Origin: Paenibacillus anaericanus
GTDB taxonomy: Bacteria; Bacillota; Bacilli; Paenibacillales; Paenibacillaceae
Reading direction: 5' to 3'
Length of the DNA: 64,000 nucleotides
NCBI RefSeq assembly: GCF_003994475.1
Contig: NZ_RZNY01000010.1
Location: 124,001-188,000, forward strand
A program made the position numbers and the translations under genes. Of this stretch, positions 41,020 through 50,428 are shown one piece after another. Numbering within the stretch: the stretch's first letter is position 1; each line of letters starts with the position of its first letter. The notes below the pieces were generated by a model. The model saw only the letters and a list, made by a program, of their open reading frames with translations, made no database searches and had not been told where the DNA came from.

Positions 41020-42567
41020 ATGAAGAAAAAATCTTTCTCCATCTTGTTAACTGCATTATTAACTTTCAGTGTAATGCTATCTGCTTGCTCAGGAGGTAAC
41101 AACAGTAGTAAAGAAAAAAATGATCCAGCTCCTACTACTAACGGGGGGGACACTACAGCAGTGGTTGTAGAGCCAGAAGCACCGACAGAAATCAAGATCA
41201 TGCTTCCATTAAATACGACAGACACGCCACCAGACACGATTAAAATTGAACTTGAGAAATTGACTAACACGAAACTTACCTATCAATTTTTCCCTGCAGA
41301 TTCGTATGAAGAAAAATTAAATACATCATTTGCTACCGGCTCATTACCACAAGTGACCTACTTAAAGAATCAGGCGACATTCGTTCAGATGAAGGAGTCG
41401 ATTAAGGACGGACAATTTTGGGAAATAGGACCCTACTTAAGCGAATTCCCGAATTTGAGCAAATTAAAACCAGAAATTCTGAATAACACCAAAGTTGATG
41501 GTAAGCTGTATTCGCTTTATATCGGTAGACCGCTTGCCCGTCAAGGGATCATCTATCGTAAAGACTGGGCAGACAAATTAGGCATTAGTGCACCGGCTAA
41601 TTTAGATGAACTATACGAAATGGCAAAGGCTTTCACGGAACAAGATCCTGACGGTAATGGTCAGAAAGATACAATAGGCGTGGTTGACCGGAATGAACTT
41701 TACTATGGTGCTTTCAAAACGATCTCAGCGTGGTTCGGCACACCGAACACATGGGGGGAAAAAGACGGTCAATTAGCGCCAGAGTTTACATTCTCGCAGT
41801 ATGTTGACACGATGGATTTCTTCAAAAAATTACGTGATGGCGGTTATATGAACCAGGATTTCGCGGCAACTAGTAAAACGGATGCTGTAAATATGTTTAC
41901 TAGTGGAAAAGCAGGTCTCTATATCGGTGGATCTATGCAAGATATTGATACCCTGAATAAGGATTTAATTAAGAATTATCCTGATGCGGTACTGGACACA
42001 CATAGTATGGTTGCGGGTCCTGATGGGAAGTTTGCTCAATGGATGATTCCGGGCTATAACAATGTCGCTTTATTCCCGAAATCTGCAGTGAAGGATGAGG
42101 CAGAGCTCAAGAAGATCCTTGGTTTCTTTGACAAAATGATGACTCCTGAAGTAGCCAACTTGATGTTCTGGGGAATCGAAGGTACACACTATACGGTTGT
42201 AGACGGAAAAGCGAAACCAGGAGATGACAAGGAACTAATCGAACGTGAAGTAAAAGGTTATAAGGACAGTGTTATCGGAGAAGCTGAAACGAATGGAATG
42301 TACCAACCTTATAACATACTACCAGGTAGAATTCATGCCGAGGAATTGGTTTTGGAAAATGTTAAGGTAGGTGTTGCAGATCCAACGGCTGCTCTTGATT
42401 CGGCAACCTATGTGGAAAAGGGCGTTGAGCTCCAACAGATTATTACGGATGCAACTTACAAATATATCTATGGACAGATCGACAAGGCTGGCTTCGACAA
42501 AGAGGTTGAAAGTTGGATGAGTCGGGGCGGTGCCCAAATTATAGAGGAATACAATGCTGCGAAGTGA
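41020..42567 (+). CDS. LplA-type sugar-binding lipoprotein (importer 2)
   Basis: 515 aa from the ATG at 41020, after GGAGGTC; the longer open frame from 40969 has no ribosome site and would bury the signal peptide. Signal MKKKSFSILLTALLTFSVML with lipobox LSAC. Conserved EQDPDGNGQKDTIGVV loop. Paralog of the protein at 38966. A terminator separates it from its permeases, so the binding protein is probably made in excess over them. Confidence 0.91.
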   Translation: MKKKSFSILLTALLTFSVMLSACSGGNNSSKEKNDPAPTTNGGDTTAVVVEPEAPTEIKIMLPLNTTDTPPDTIKIELEKLTNTKLTYQFFPADSYEEKLNTSFATGSLPQVTYLKNQATFVQMKESIKDGQFWEIGPYLSEFPNLSKLKPEILNNTKVDGKLYSLYIGRPLARQGIIYRKDWADKLGISAPANLDELYEMAKAFTEQDPDGNGQKDTIGVVDRNELYYGAFKTISAWFGTPNTWGEKDGQLAPEFTFSQYVDTMDFFKKLRDGGYMNQDFAATSKTDAVNMFTSGKAGLYIGGSMQDIDTLNKDLIKNYPDAVLDTHSMVAGPDGKFAQWMIPGYNNVALFPKSAVKDEAELKKILGFFDKMMTPEVANLMFWGIEGTHYTVVDGKAKPGDDKELIEREVKGYKDSVIGEAETNGMYQPYNILPGRIHAEELVLENVKVGVADPTAALDSATYVEKGVELQQIITDATYKYIYGQIDKAGFDKEVESWMSRGGAQIIEEYNAAK

Positions 42568-42606
42568 TCGTGATTTTAGCTTAAAGTAACACTGATGGCT
42601 AAAAGT

Positions 42607-42641
42607 GAAAAGGCTATTGATAGATTTCAATAGCCTTTTCC
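42607..42641 (+). terminator. Terminator/attenuator between binding protein and permeases
   Basis: GAAAAGGCTATTGA and TCAATAGCCTTTTC arms with a six-base loop, followed by CTTT. Partial read-through would set the ratio of binding protein to permease. Confidence 0.85.
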
Positions 42642-42699
42642 TTTAATTACGACATAGGTAGCAACATATTCGAATTTTGAAGGAGAGAGGGAGAGTATC

Positions 42700-43668
42700 A
42701 TGCAGGAAGTCACCGCTCAGCCCAGTTCAGCTCCAAAACTGAAGCTCAAGAAATACAAAAGTAACAGCGAGCTCAAAAAGCGTGTGTGGAGAAACAAATG
42801 GCTGTATGTCATGTTAACACCGGGCGTACTTTATTTCATCATATTTAAATATTTCCCCATGTATGGATTGATTATCTCGTTTCAAGATTACAAACCTTAC
42901 CAAGGAATACTAGGTAGTGATTGGGTAGGGTTGAAGCATTTCCAAAGACTGTTCACAGAGCCTGATTTTTTAAATATTTTAGGGAATACGCTTATTCTAT
43001 TCGGACTGAATATTCTTATATATTTCCCGATCCCTATTATACTTGCGCTGATGTTAAATGAACTCAGAGGTACATTCTTCAAAAGATTTTTTCAAACCCT
43101 AGTTTATATACCACATTTTTTGTCATGGGTTATTATTGTCTCGATTTCCTTTGTTATGGTCACGATGGACGGAGGAATTATTAACGAGTTGCTCTCCTAT
43201 TTTGGATTTCAAAAAGTGAATTTCTTACTAAGTCCTGGTTGGTTCAGGCCTATGTATATCATTCAGGTCATCTGGAGAGAAGCGGGCTGGGGGACAATTA
43301 TTTATTTGGCATCCATTGCGGCCATTGATCCTGGACTTTATGAAGCTGCACGTATGGATGGAGCCGGACGAATGAGACAAATTTGGCATATAACGCTTCC
43401 GGCAATTCGAGGTGTCATTATTACCTTGTTTATTTTGAAAATCGGTTCCGTTCTGGATCTTGGATTTGAACATGTATATCTGTTGCTCAACTCCATGAAT
43501 CGAGAAGTTGCGGAAATTATTGATACGTATGTATATACCGCGGGAATGAGGCAAGGCAAATTCAGTTATAGTACGGCTATCGGATTCTTCAAATCCATTA
43601 TTGGCTTGATTATGGTTATGTCCGTAAATAAGCTATCCAAAAAAATGGGTGAAGACGGTGTTTATTAG
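42700..43668 (+). CDS. LplB-type carbohydrate ABC permease (importer 2)
   Basis: 322 aa, six membrane helices, with the same diagnostic blocks as the gene at 26754: TPGVLYFIIFKYFPMYGLIISFQDYKPY region and coupling loop YEAARMDGAGRMRQIWHITLPAI. Good ribosome site (GGAGAGAGGGAGAG). Followed after 21 bases by its LplC-type partner. Imports an oligosaccharide bound by the protein at 41020 and perhaps also by that at 38966. Confidence 0.92.
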   Translation: MQEVTAQPSSAPKLKLKKYKSNSELKKRVWRNKWLYVMLTPGVLYFIIFKYFPMYGLIISFQDYKPYQGILGSDWVGLKHFQRLFTEPDFLNILGNTLILFGLNILIYFPIPIILALMLNELRGTFFKRFFQTLVYIPHFLSWVIIVSISFVMVTMDGGIINELLSYFGFQKVNFLLSPGWFRPMYIIQVIWREAGWGTIIYLASIAAIDPGLYEAARMDGAGRMRQIWHITLPAIRGVIITLFILKIGSVLDLGFEHVYLLLNSMNREVAEIIDTYVYTAGMRQGKFSYSTAIGFFKSIIGLIMVMSVNKLSKKMGEDGVY

Positions 43669-43689
43669 TATTTTGAAGGAGGAATCAAA

Positions 43690-44565
43690 ATGGTAGAAGA
43701 CAGATCTATAGGCGGTAGACTTTTTGCTGCATTTAACTTTACGTTGTTAGCCATCATCGCTTTGATTACTGTGCTTCCCTTTATCCATGTCGTAGCTGGC
43801 TCATTCACAACGAGTGCGGAATTAGCGGCTAATAAATTTGTGCTGATTCCAAAGGTATGGAGTCTAGATGCATACAAGTTTATCTTCTCAACAAATACGA
43901 TATTTAAGGCAATGGGTGTTTCCATCGGTGTTACGCTAATAGGTACAATGGTAAGCATGCTATTAACTGCGCTTATGGCATACGGTCTTGCGAGAAGGGA
44001 TTTGGATGGGCGTAATGTTGTGAACTTCTTGGTTGTATTCACCATGTTGTTTCATGGTGGAATGATTCCTACATTTCTAGTAGTGAAGGAATTAGGGCTG
44101 ATCGATTCTTATTGGGCTCTCATTCTTCCATCTGCGATAAGTGCATTTAATATGATCATTCTCAAGAACTTTTTTCAAAATATACCTGAAGGTCTTGAGG
44201 AATCAGCTAAAATTGATGGTTGTACTGATTTTGGAATATTGTTCAAGATTGTATTACCGCTATCCATGCCGGCGATTGCAACGATTTCCTTATTCTATGC
44301 GGTTACATATTGGAATAACTACATGAATGCCATTCTGTATCTGGATGATAGTGCTAAATGGCCGATTCAGGTTCTACTGAGACAAATTGTAGTCCTTGCT
44401 AGTGGTATGGATCACAGCGCTACACTGGATGCCACGAATCCACCGCCGGACCAAACGATTAAAATGGCTGTTATTGTTGTCGCAACTATACCAATTCTAT
44501 CGGTGTATCCGTTTATGCAGAAACACTTTGCTAAGGGTGCAATGTTAGGATCTATGAAAGGCTAG
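43690..44565 (+). CDS. LplC-type carbohydrate ABC permease (importer 2)
   Basis: 291 aa, six helices, coupling loop ESAKIDGCTDFGILFKIVLPLSMP and the LplC-type C-terminus PFMQKHFAKGAMLGSMKG. Close paralog of the permease at 25579. ATG after AAGGAGG. The gene order here (binding protein, LplB, LplC on one strand) is the usual one, unlike importer 1. Confidence 0.92.
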   Translation: MVEDRSIGGRLFAAFNFTLLAIIALITVLPFIHVVAGSFTTSAELAANKFVLIPKVWSLDAYKFIFSTNTIFKAMGVSIGVTLIGTMVSMLLTALMAYGLARRDLDGRNVVNFLVVFTMLFHGGMIPTFLVVKELGLIDSYWALILPSAISAFNMIILKNFFQNIPEGLEESAKIDGCTDFGILFKIVLPLSMPAIATISLFYAVTYWNNYMNAILYLDDSAKWPIQVLLRQIVVLASGMDHSATLDATNPPPDQTIKMAVIVVATIPILSVYPFMQKHFAKGAMLGSMKG

Positions 44566-44611
44566 ACAAGAGGTAGAAGAGAGAAAATTTCATTTTGGAA
44601 GGAGCTTTGAA

Positions 44612-45709
44612 ATGACTGTGAGTCGGCCGCAGACACCTATGGAATGGGCTAGGAAGGCCTGTGATTCGTTAATGGACAATTACGCAGCAGGTGAACTTCC
44701 TCCTGCACACCGTTGGCACTATCATCAAGGGGTATTTCTCTGTGGAATGGAATCCCTGTGGGAATCGGTTCATGAAGATCGCTACATTGATTATATTCAA
44801 CAATATGTAGACGATCTGGTAGATGATAACGGTAACTTATACTTTGCCCGAGATGAACTGGATGCTGTGCAGGCAGGCCTTTTACTCTTTAAACTTCATG
44901 AACGGACAGGCAAGCTTAAGTACAAAATTGCTGCAGATAAGTTACGAAACTTGTTACTTACGTTAAATAAAACCTCTGAGGGTGGGTACTGGCACAAGGA
45001 TAAGTATCCGCATCAAATGTGGTTAGATGGGCTCTATATGGCAGGAGTATTCTCTTTGAAGTATGCCAATGTCTATGGAGATGAAGGCTTACGTGAAACC
45101 GTACTACATCAGGAGAAGTTAATGCGTAAGTATATGAAGGATGATGCAACTGGCTTATTGTATCATGCTTGGGATGAAAGTCGGCGTATGCCTTGGGCCA
45201 ATCCGCAAAGTGGATGTTCTCCAGAATTCTGGAGCAGATCACTTGGCTGGTATGGTCTCGCATTATCGCAATTTCTAGATCTGTTGCCTGCTCATGATCC
45301 TGGGCGAGTGGAGATTGCTTCTAATTTGCGTGATTTTGTATCCGCACTTATTCGTTATCAGGATAAGGAGAGTGGACTCTGGTATCAGGTAGTCGATAAA
45401 GGAGATCAACGTGATAATTGGCTGGAGACTTCGGGATCATGTTTATTCGTTTATACGATTGCCAAAGCAGTGAAGCAAGGAATCACCGGGGAAGATGCTT
45501 TGGTTGCTGCTAAAAAAGGATACGAGGGCTTAATCAACGTGCTTCGATGGGATGAACAGGGGAGGCTGATTTTACCGGATATCTGTATCGGTACTTCAGC
45601 AGGAGATTATGAGAGTTATGTAACACGACCAAAGGTAAGTAATGACTTACATGGAGTTGGGGCGTTGGTTATGGCATGTGTTGAAATGCAAACTTTACTC
45701 AATCTTTAA
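44612..45709 (+). CDS. GH105-family hydrolase, divergent member
   Basis: 365 aa, no signal peptide. GH88/GH105 motifs are present (MWLDGLYMAGVFSLKYA; LLYHAWDESRRMPW; SRSLGWYGLAL), but the N-terminus (PPAHRWHYHQGVFLCGMESLW) and the C-terminus differ from the two other GH105 proteins. It probably acts on a different unsaturated uronyl substrate, for example galacturonyl rather than rhamnogalacturonyl, which is inference. ATG after TTGGAAGGAGC, 46 bases behind the permease, so likely in the importer 2 operon. Confidence 0.9.
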   Translation: MTVSRPQTPMEWARKACDSLMDNYAAGELPPAHRWHYHQGVFLCGMESLWESVHEDRYIDYIQQYVDDLVDDNGNLYFARDELDAVQAGLLLFKLHERTGKLKYKIAADKLRNLLLTLNKTSEGGYWHKDKYPHQMWLDGLYMAGVFSLKYANVYGDEGLRETVLHQEKLMRKYMKDDATGLLYHAWDESRRMPWANPQSGCSPEFWSRSLGWYGLALSQFLDLLPAHDPGRVEIASNLRDFVSALIRYQDKESGLWYQVVDKGDQRDNWLETSGSCLFVYTIAKAVKQGITGEDALVAAKKGYEGLINVLRWDEQGRLILPDICIGTSAGDYESYVTRPKVSNDLHGVGALVMACVEMQTLLNL

Positions 45710-45736
45710 TAGTTAGAAGTCTTATATTTTCACTAG

Positions 45737-45791
45737 AAAAGGACTTGATTCTCTGGGATTGAAGGTAATCAGGGGATTGGGTCCTTTTATA
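45737..45791 (+). terminator. Terminator after the divergent GH105 gene
   Basis: AAAAGGAC and GTCCTTTT arms around a long partly paired loop, followed by a T/A-rich stretch. Confidence 0.7.
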
Positions 45792-45816
45792 ATTATATTT
45801 ATTTTGGAGGTAGGGG

Positions 45817-46932
45817 ATGAAAACGTCACGGTGGAGTATTAAAACAGCAAATTCTATCATGGAACGATGTCCAAAATTGTATGAAGACAAGGATCAGCAA
45901 GGTAAATGGGCATATGACAATGGTGTGGTGTTAAAAGGATTTGAATACCTTTGGAAGCAGACCGGGGAGCGCAAGTATTTTCAATTTATCCAAGATAATA
46001 TGGACTACTTTATTCAAGAGGATGGCAGTATTCGAGGATATCAACTTGATGAATACAATATTGATCACATTAACAACGGGAAGTTATTATTTTGCCTATA
46101 CAAGGAAACCAAGCAGGAGAAATACAAAAAGGCAGCAGATTTATTAAGAGAGCAGTTAAAGTCACATCCACGAACCTCGGAAGGTGCTTTTTGGCATAAA
46201 AAAAAATATCCTTATCAAATTTGGTTGGATGGTCTCTATATGGGAGCACCCTTCTATTTGGAATACTTGCTGACATTTGAAGAAGGACAGGGCATTGATG
46301 ATGTGACGAAACAATTTATTCTGTGTGATAAACATACGAGAGATAGCGAAACGGGACTGCTGTATCATGCATGGGATGAGCAACATCTACAACCTTGGTG
46401 TGATTCAGAGACCGGATTATCCTCTAACTTTTGGGGACGTTCTCTAGGATGGTATGTCATGGCATTAGTGGACGTACTGGAATTATTACCAACTGAGCAT
46501 GCAGATTACGATGAATTGGTGCGTATTTTGAATGAGACTTTATCTGCTCTGAAGAAATACCAGGATAGAGAAACTGGAGTCTGGTACCAAGTGGTGAATC
46601 TGGGTGGGAGAAAAGGGAATTACCTAGAGGCTTCCGCTTCTAGCATGATCGTATATACCATGGCTAAGGGGATTCGGTTGGGCGTATTAAATGATACCTG
46701 GTATGAATCATTAGACTCAGCATATCTAGGACTTATCATAGAGTTTGTACTTGAAACCAAAGAAGGATGGGTCAATTTAAATAAAAATTGCCAAGTAGCT
46801 GGTTTAGGCGGAGCGGATGGGCGAGATGGTACTTATGCCTATTATATTAGCGAACCTATAGTTACGAATGACCAAAAAGGCATCGGAGCTTTCTTGCAGG
46901 CCTGCGCTGAGTACGAACAATTAAGAGGTTAG
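45817..46932 (+). CDS. GH105 unsaturated galacturonyl hydrolase, copy 2
   Basis: 371 aa, ATG after TTGGAGGTAGGGG. Almost the same protein as at 30322-31434, with the same key segments (YQIWLDGLYMGAPFYLEYLLTF; LLYHAWDEQHLQPWCDSETGL; VNLNKNCQVAGLGG). Cytoplasmic. First gene of the duplicated GH105-GH28 pair. Confidence 0.93.
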   Translation: MKTSRWSIKTANSIMERCPKLYEDKDQQGKWAYDNGVVLKGFEYLWKQTGERKYFQFIQDNMDYFIQEDGSIRGYQLDEYNIDHINNGKLLFCLYKETKQEKYKKAADLLREQLKSHPRTSEGAFWHKKKYPYQIWLDGLYMGAPFYLEYLLTFEEGQGIDDVTKQFILCDKHTRDSETGLLYHAWDEQHLQPWCDSETGLSSNFWGRSLGWYVMALVDVLELLPTEHADYDELVRILNETLSALKKYQDRETGVWYQVVNLGGRKGNYLEASASSMIVYTMAKGIRLGVLNDTWYESLDSAYLGLIIEFVLETKEGWVNLNKNCQVAGLGGADGRDGTYAYYISEPIVTNDQKGIGAFLQACAEYEQLRG

Positions 46933-46966
46933 ATCAGGCAATAGAATAGGGGAGGAGAATAATATC

Positions 46967-48328
46967 ATGCAAGTGTATAACATTGTGGATTTTGGGGCCT
47001 TCAAGGATAGTGAAGCGTTAGCGACAGATGCAATTTCGCGTGCCATCGAAGCGGCAAGTGAAGTAGGGGGAGGAACGGTGTATGTTCCATCCGGTACATA
47101 CCTGACGGGTGCGATCTCTTTGAAAAGTAACATTGAATTGAATTTAAGCCCGGGTGCAATCCTTTCTTTTAGTACGAATCCAGCGGATTATCCTGTGGTG
47201 GAATGTAGATGGGAAGGCGTAAATCGACTGGTTTATGCTCCTTGTATCTATGGAAAGGATTTAGTCAATATCTCGATCACAGGTAGTGGAACTTTAAATG
47301 GGAATGGAGGACCTTGGTGGGATAAATTTCGGAATCATCCCGAGGAGTTACAATACCCTAGACCAACTTTAATCGGCCTTGAGGGCTGTCAGCGGGTAAC
47401 GCTGAAAGATGTGACACTTGTGAACTCTCCCAGCTGGACCGTCAATCCTATCGCTTGCTACAATGTCACGATCGATAACTTATCTATTCTTAATCCAGCC
47501 GATTCGCCGAATACAGACGGCATTAATCCTGAATCATGCTCTAATGTTCATATTAGTAACTGTAATATTGATGTAGGTGATGATTGTATTGCGATAAAAG
47601 CGGGAACCGAAGACACCAAAGAGCGGATTCCTTGTGAGAATATCACGATCACCAACTGTACGATGGTTCATGGACATGGGGGCGTTGTACTTGGAAGTGA
47701 AATGAGCGGCGATATTCGTAATGTAACCATTAGCAATTGTGTCTTTAAACAAACTGATCGTGGGATTCGGATGAAATCAAGACGGGGACGTGGGGGGACG
47801 ATAGAAGATATTCGGATTAGTAATATTGTGATGGAAGACGTGATATGTCCGTTCACTTTAAATCTGTATTATTTCTGCGGACCTCGTGGTAAAGAAAAAT
47901 ATGTGTGGGATAAAAACCCCTATCCGATTACGGATGAAACTCCATGTTTTAGACGTATCCATTTTGCCAATATTACCGCACGTAATGTCCATGCTGCTGC
48001 GGGTTTCTTATATGGGCTTGCGGAGCAATATGTTTCGGAGATTACATTTACCAATATCGATATATCGATGGCGAAAAATGCAGTTCCAGGTCATCCAGAT
48101 ATGTTAACGGGCATCGAAAAAATGCACAATCGTGGCTTTTATCTGGGCAATGTAAGGGATATTCAATTTAGTCATGTGACGATTGAGAACCATGAAGGAC
48201 CTGCCTTCTACATTGAAAATGGTGAAGAGGTTGAAATCATGAATTGCCGTTCGAAAAATACTATTAAACCCGAAAAACTAGTGGAGCAGGTGACGATGAC
48301 ACCTTCAAATAATAGTCTAAGTGAATGA
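46967..48328 (+). CDS. GH28 (exo-)polygalacturonase-like enzyme, copy 2
   Basis: 453 aa, the same length as copy 1, with the same motifs NTDGINPESC, GDDCIAIKAG, HGHGGVVLGSEMSG and RGIRMKSRRGRGG. Differences gather in the first 150 residues; the second half is nearly identical to copy 1. Cytoplasmic. It ends the pectin region; the next gene begins 181 bases on and is unrelated. Confidence 0.93.
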   Translation: MQVYNIVDFGAFKDSEALATDAISRAIEAASEVGGGTVYVPSGTYLTGAISLKSNIELNLSPGAILSFSTNPADYPVVECRWEGVNRLVYAPCIYGKDLVNISITGSGTLNGNGGPWWDKFRNHPEELQYPRPTLIGLEGCQRVTLKDVTLVNSPSWTVNPIACYNVTIDNLSILNPADSPNTDGINPESCSNVHISNCNIDVGDDCIAIKAGTEDTKERIPCENITITNCTMVHGHGGVVLGSEMSGDIRNVTISNCVFKQTDRGIRMKSRRGRGGTIEDIRISNIVMEDVICPFTLNLYYFCGPRGKEKYVWDKNPYPITDETPCFRRIHFANITARNVHAAAGFLYGLAEQYVSEITFTNIDISMAKNAVPGHPDMLTGIEKMHNRGFYLGNVRDIQFSHVTIENHEGPAFYIENGEEVEIMNCRSKNTIKPEKLVEQVTMTPSNNSLSE

Positions 48329-48452
48329 GGTGGTTCATCAAATAACATGTGAACAACTCAAATGTAATTGCAGAAAGACCGGATAACGTTCATAATGGCA
48401 TGGAATAAATTTCATGGTGCAGGTTAAACTATATAAACTAGTAGATGCACTA

Positions 48453-48473
48453 AAAGTTGATAGAAAGTTGATA
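48453..48473 (+). promoter_or_regulatory. Direct-repeat operator upstream of the response regulator
   Basis: AAAGTTGATA occurs twice with one base between (48453-48462 and 48464-48473), an 11-base period matching one helical turn. This is the usual geometry of OmpR-family regulator sites, and it lies 36 bases upstream of the regulator gene. Confidence 0.7.
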
Positions 48474-48509
48474 ATTAAGCTTTACTCTCTTTGGTAGAGG
48501 TGTGAAAAA

Positions 48510-49184
48510 TTGCAGACTAAAATACTAATTGTTGACGATGAAATCGATATTGTTAACTTACTTCGAGATTATTTTGAGATTATCGGTTATTTCGTTCTAA
48601 CCGCAAAGAATGGAACAGAAGCACTAGACCAAGCAGGGAAAGAGCCTGATATTATTCTGCTCGATATCAACATGCCCGCTATGGACGGACTTGAGGTCTG
48701 CAAAATTATCAGAAATCATGTTTCATGTCCAATTCTTTTCTTGACTGCAAAGATTGAGGACGCTGATAAGATCAATGGATTTCGTGTGGGCGGAGATGAC
48801 TATATCGTTAAGCCGTTTTCAATTGACGAGCTTGGTGCAAGAGTCGCCGCCCATTTACGTCGTGAGACGAGAAATCAAACTAAATCCAAAGTAAACTTTG
48901 CCGGTGATTTAGTCATTGATTACGGGGAGCGTACGGTATCTTATAAACATGAGCCGTTATCTTTTGCCAAAAAAGAATTTGATATTATTGAATTTCTGTC
49001 AATGAACAGTGGACAGGTGTTTGATAAGGAACGGATCTACGAGTGCATATGGAGTTTTGACGGCAAGGGTGATAGCTCTGTCGTCGCCGAACATATCCGT
49101 AGAATTCGTGCTAAGCTCTCTATGGTGGGCGGTATGAGTTATATTGAGACGGTTTGGGGAGTGGGATATAAATGGATAGGATAA
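48510..49184 (+). CDS. OmpR-family response regulator
   Basis: 224 aa, TTG start. Receiver domain with acidic pocket Asp-Asp near 10-11, phospho-acceptor Asp52 (LLDINMPAMDG), Thr in LTAKIED and Lys in VKPFS. C-terminal winged helix (about 125-224) with EPLSFAKKEFDIIEFL and VVAEHIRRIRAKL. The partner kinase gene overlaps by 13 bases. It probably controls the following ABC transporter and itself through the direct repeats upstream. Similar to VanR-like regulators in overall form. Confidence 0.93.
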   Translation: MQTKILIVDDEIDIVNLLRDYFEIIGYFVLTAKNGTEALDQAGKEPDIILLDINMPAMDGLEVCKIIRNHVSCPILFLTAKIEDADKINGFRVGGDDYIVKPFSIDELGARVAAHLRRETRNQTKSKVNFAGDLVIDYGERTVSYKHEPLSFAKKEFDIIEFLSMNSGQVFDKERIYECIWSFDGKGDSSVVAEHIRRIRAKLSMVGGMSYIETVWGVGYKWIG

Positions 49185-50377
49185 AGCGTATTTGGTTTAA
49201 CCTGTCGATTCAAAAGACACTCATTGTCTATACCGTTGGGTTTATGTTGCTGGCTACCGTGTTAAGTAGTCTTTCGTTTAATGGACTTGATGAATGGAAG
49301 AACGCTATCAATAAGAAATATGTAACATTTGAATATAGCGACTTTACAGATGCTGCTGGAAGATCGGTAAGACTTTCATTGGGGACAGAAAATAGTGAAG
49401 TAACGATTTCTCAAAAAGATGAAGTGTTACTGAAATTTATTGATCTCTCTTCAACATTGACGATTCCTGTTTTTTTTGGTGGCTGCATTATTCTTGCCGC
49501 CTTTTTATTTTATCGAAATAAGCTGAAGAAGCCGATTGAACTTATTAATCAATCCGCAGCTAAAATTGCTGAGCATGATTTAGATTTTTCGCTACGTTAT
49601 GAGTCGAAGGATGAAATGGGGCGACTGTGTGCCTCACTTGAAACGATGCGTAGTTCGCTTGAGAACAATTACCGTGAAATGTGGCGCATGATGGAGGAAC
49701 GGAAACGTTTGAATGCTGTGTTTGCTCATGATTTGAGAACACCGCTGACCGTTCTAAGGGGTTATTCGGATTTTCTCAGCAACTATATTCCACATCACAA
49801 GGTAAGTGAGGAGAAGTTGCTGTCAACTGTATTCGCCATATCGAAACATACAGAACGAATTGAAAATTATGTTGCGACAATGAATGATGTGCAGAAATTA
49901 GAAGACATTTCGATATCTGCTAGAGAGACAAACGCCCGCGAGCTAGTCGAACAGATTACTTCTACTGCGCAGATGCTGGGGAACCAATTCGCCATTAATA
50001 TAAACGTTGTTAATCATATTAAAGATGAATTCATTAATGTGGATCCTAAAATTGTTCTACGAGTTATAGATAATCTGCTGTCAAACGCCCTTAGATTTGC
50101 CAAAGGGTATATAGAGATTACTTTACAAGTTATGGGGAAAGAGCTGATTATTGAGGTGTCTGATGATGGATGTGGTTTTTCACACGAGGATCTGAAGCAA
50201 GGAACAAAGGCATTTTACAGGACTCATAGTGAGGAAAGTGTTCATTTTGGTTTGGGACTATATATATGCAAGACGCTTTGTGAGAAGCATGGTGGCGAAT
50301 TTCTGTTATCCAACAATGAAATTGGGGGAGCCAAGGGGACGGCGAAATTCGATCTGCAAAAGTTGATAAATAATTGA
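49172..50377 (+). CDS. Sensor histidine kinase
   Basis: 401 aa. Two membrane helices (about 18-38 and 95-115) frame a short external loop of about 55 residues. A HAMP domain follows (KLKKPIELINQSAAKIAEHDLDF), then the DHp helix with His near 186 (VFAHDLRTPLTVLRGYSDFL), and a HATPase domain with RVIDNLLSNALRFA (N box), VSDDGCGF (G1) and HFGLGLYICKTL (G2). Partner of the response regulator. The short external loop suggests sensing at the membrane, as with kinases that watch cell-wall antibiotics; the stimulus is unknown. Confidence 0.92.
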   Translation: MDRIKRIWFNLSIQKTLIVYTVGFMLLATVLSSLSFNGLDEWKNAINKKYVTFEYSDFTDAAGRSVRLSLGTENSEVTISQKDEVLLKFIDLSSTLTIPVFFGGCIILAAFLFYRNKLKKPIELINQSAAKIAEHDLDFSLRYESKDEMGRLCASLETMRSSLENNYREMWRMMEERKRLNAVFAHDLRTPLTVLRGYSDFLSNYIPHHKVSEEKLLSTVFAISKHTERIENYVATMNDVQKLEDISISARETNARELVEQITSTAQMLGNQFAININVVNHIKDEFINVDPKIVLRVIDNLLSNALRFAKGYIEITLQVMGKELIIEVSDDGCGFSHEDLKQGTKAFYRTHSEESVHFGLGLYICKTLCEKHGGEFLLSNNEIGGAKGTAKFDLQKLINN

Positions 50378-50428
50378 AAAGTGACCACTATACTTTCCTT
50401 GAGAGCAAACAAGGAGGGTATTTTTTTT

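Larger units (their letters stand above)
45817..48328 (+). repeat. Duplicated GH105-GH28 module (partner at 30322-32819)
   Basis: Two adjacent genes in the same order, orientation and nearly the same lengths occur twice, 13 kb apart. Similarity continues through the stop of the second gene into AATGAGGTGG and then ends. In the first copy the next gene (esterase) follows; in the second it does not. Confidence 0.9.

Noticed and set aside
48329..48509. Possible small gene between GH28 copy 2 and the response regulator.
   Set aside because: No open frame with start and ribosome site; the stretch holds only the direct-repeat operator.
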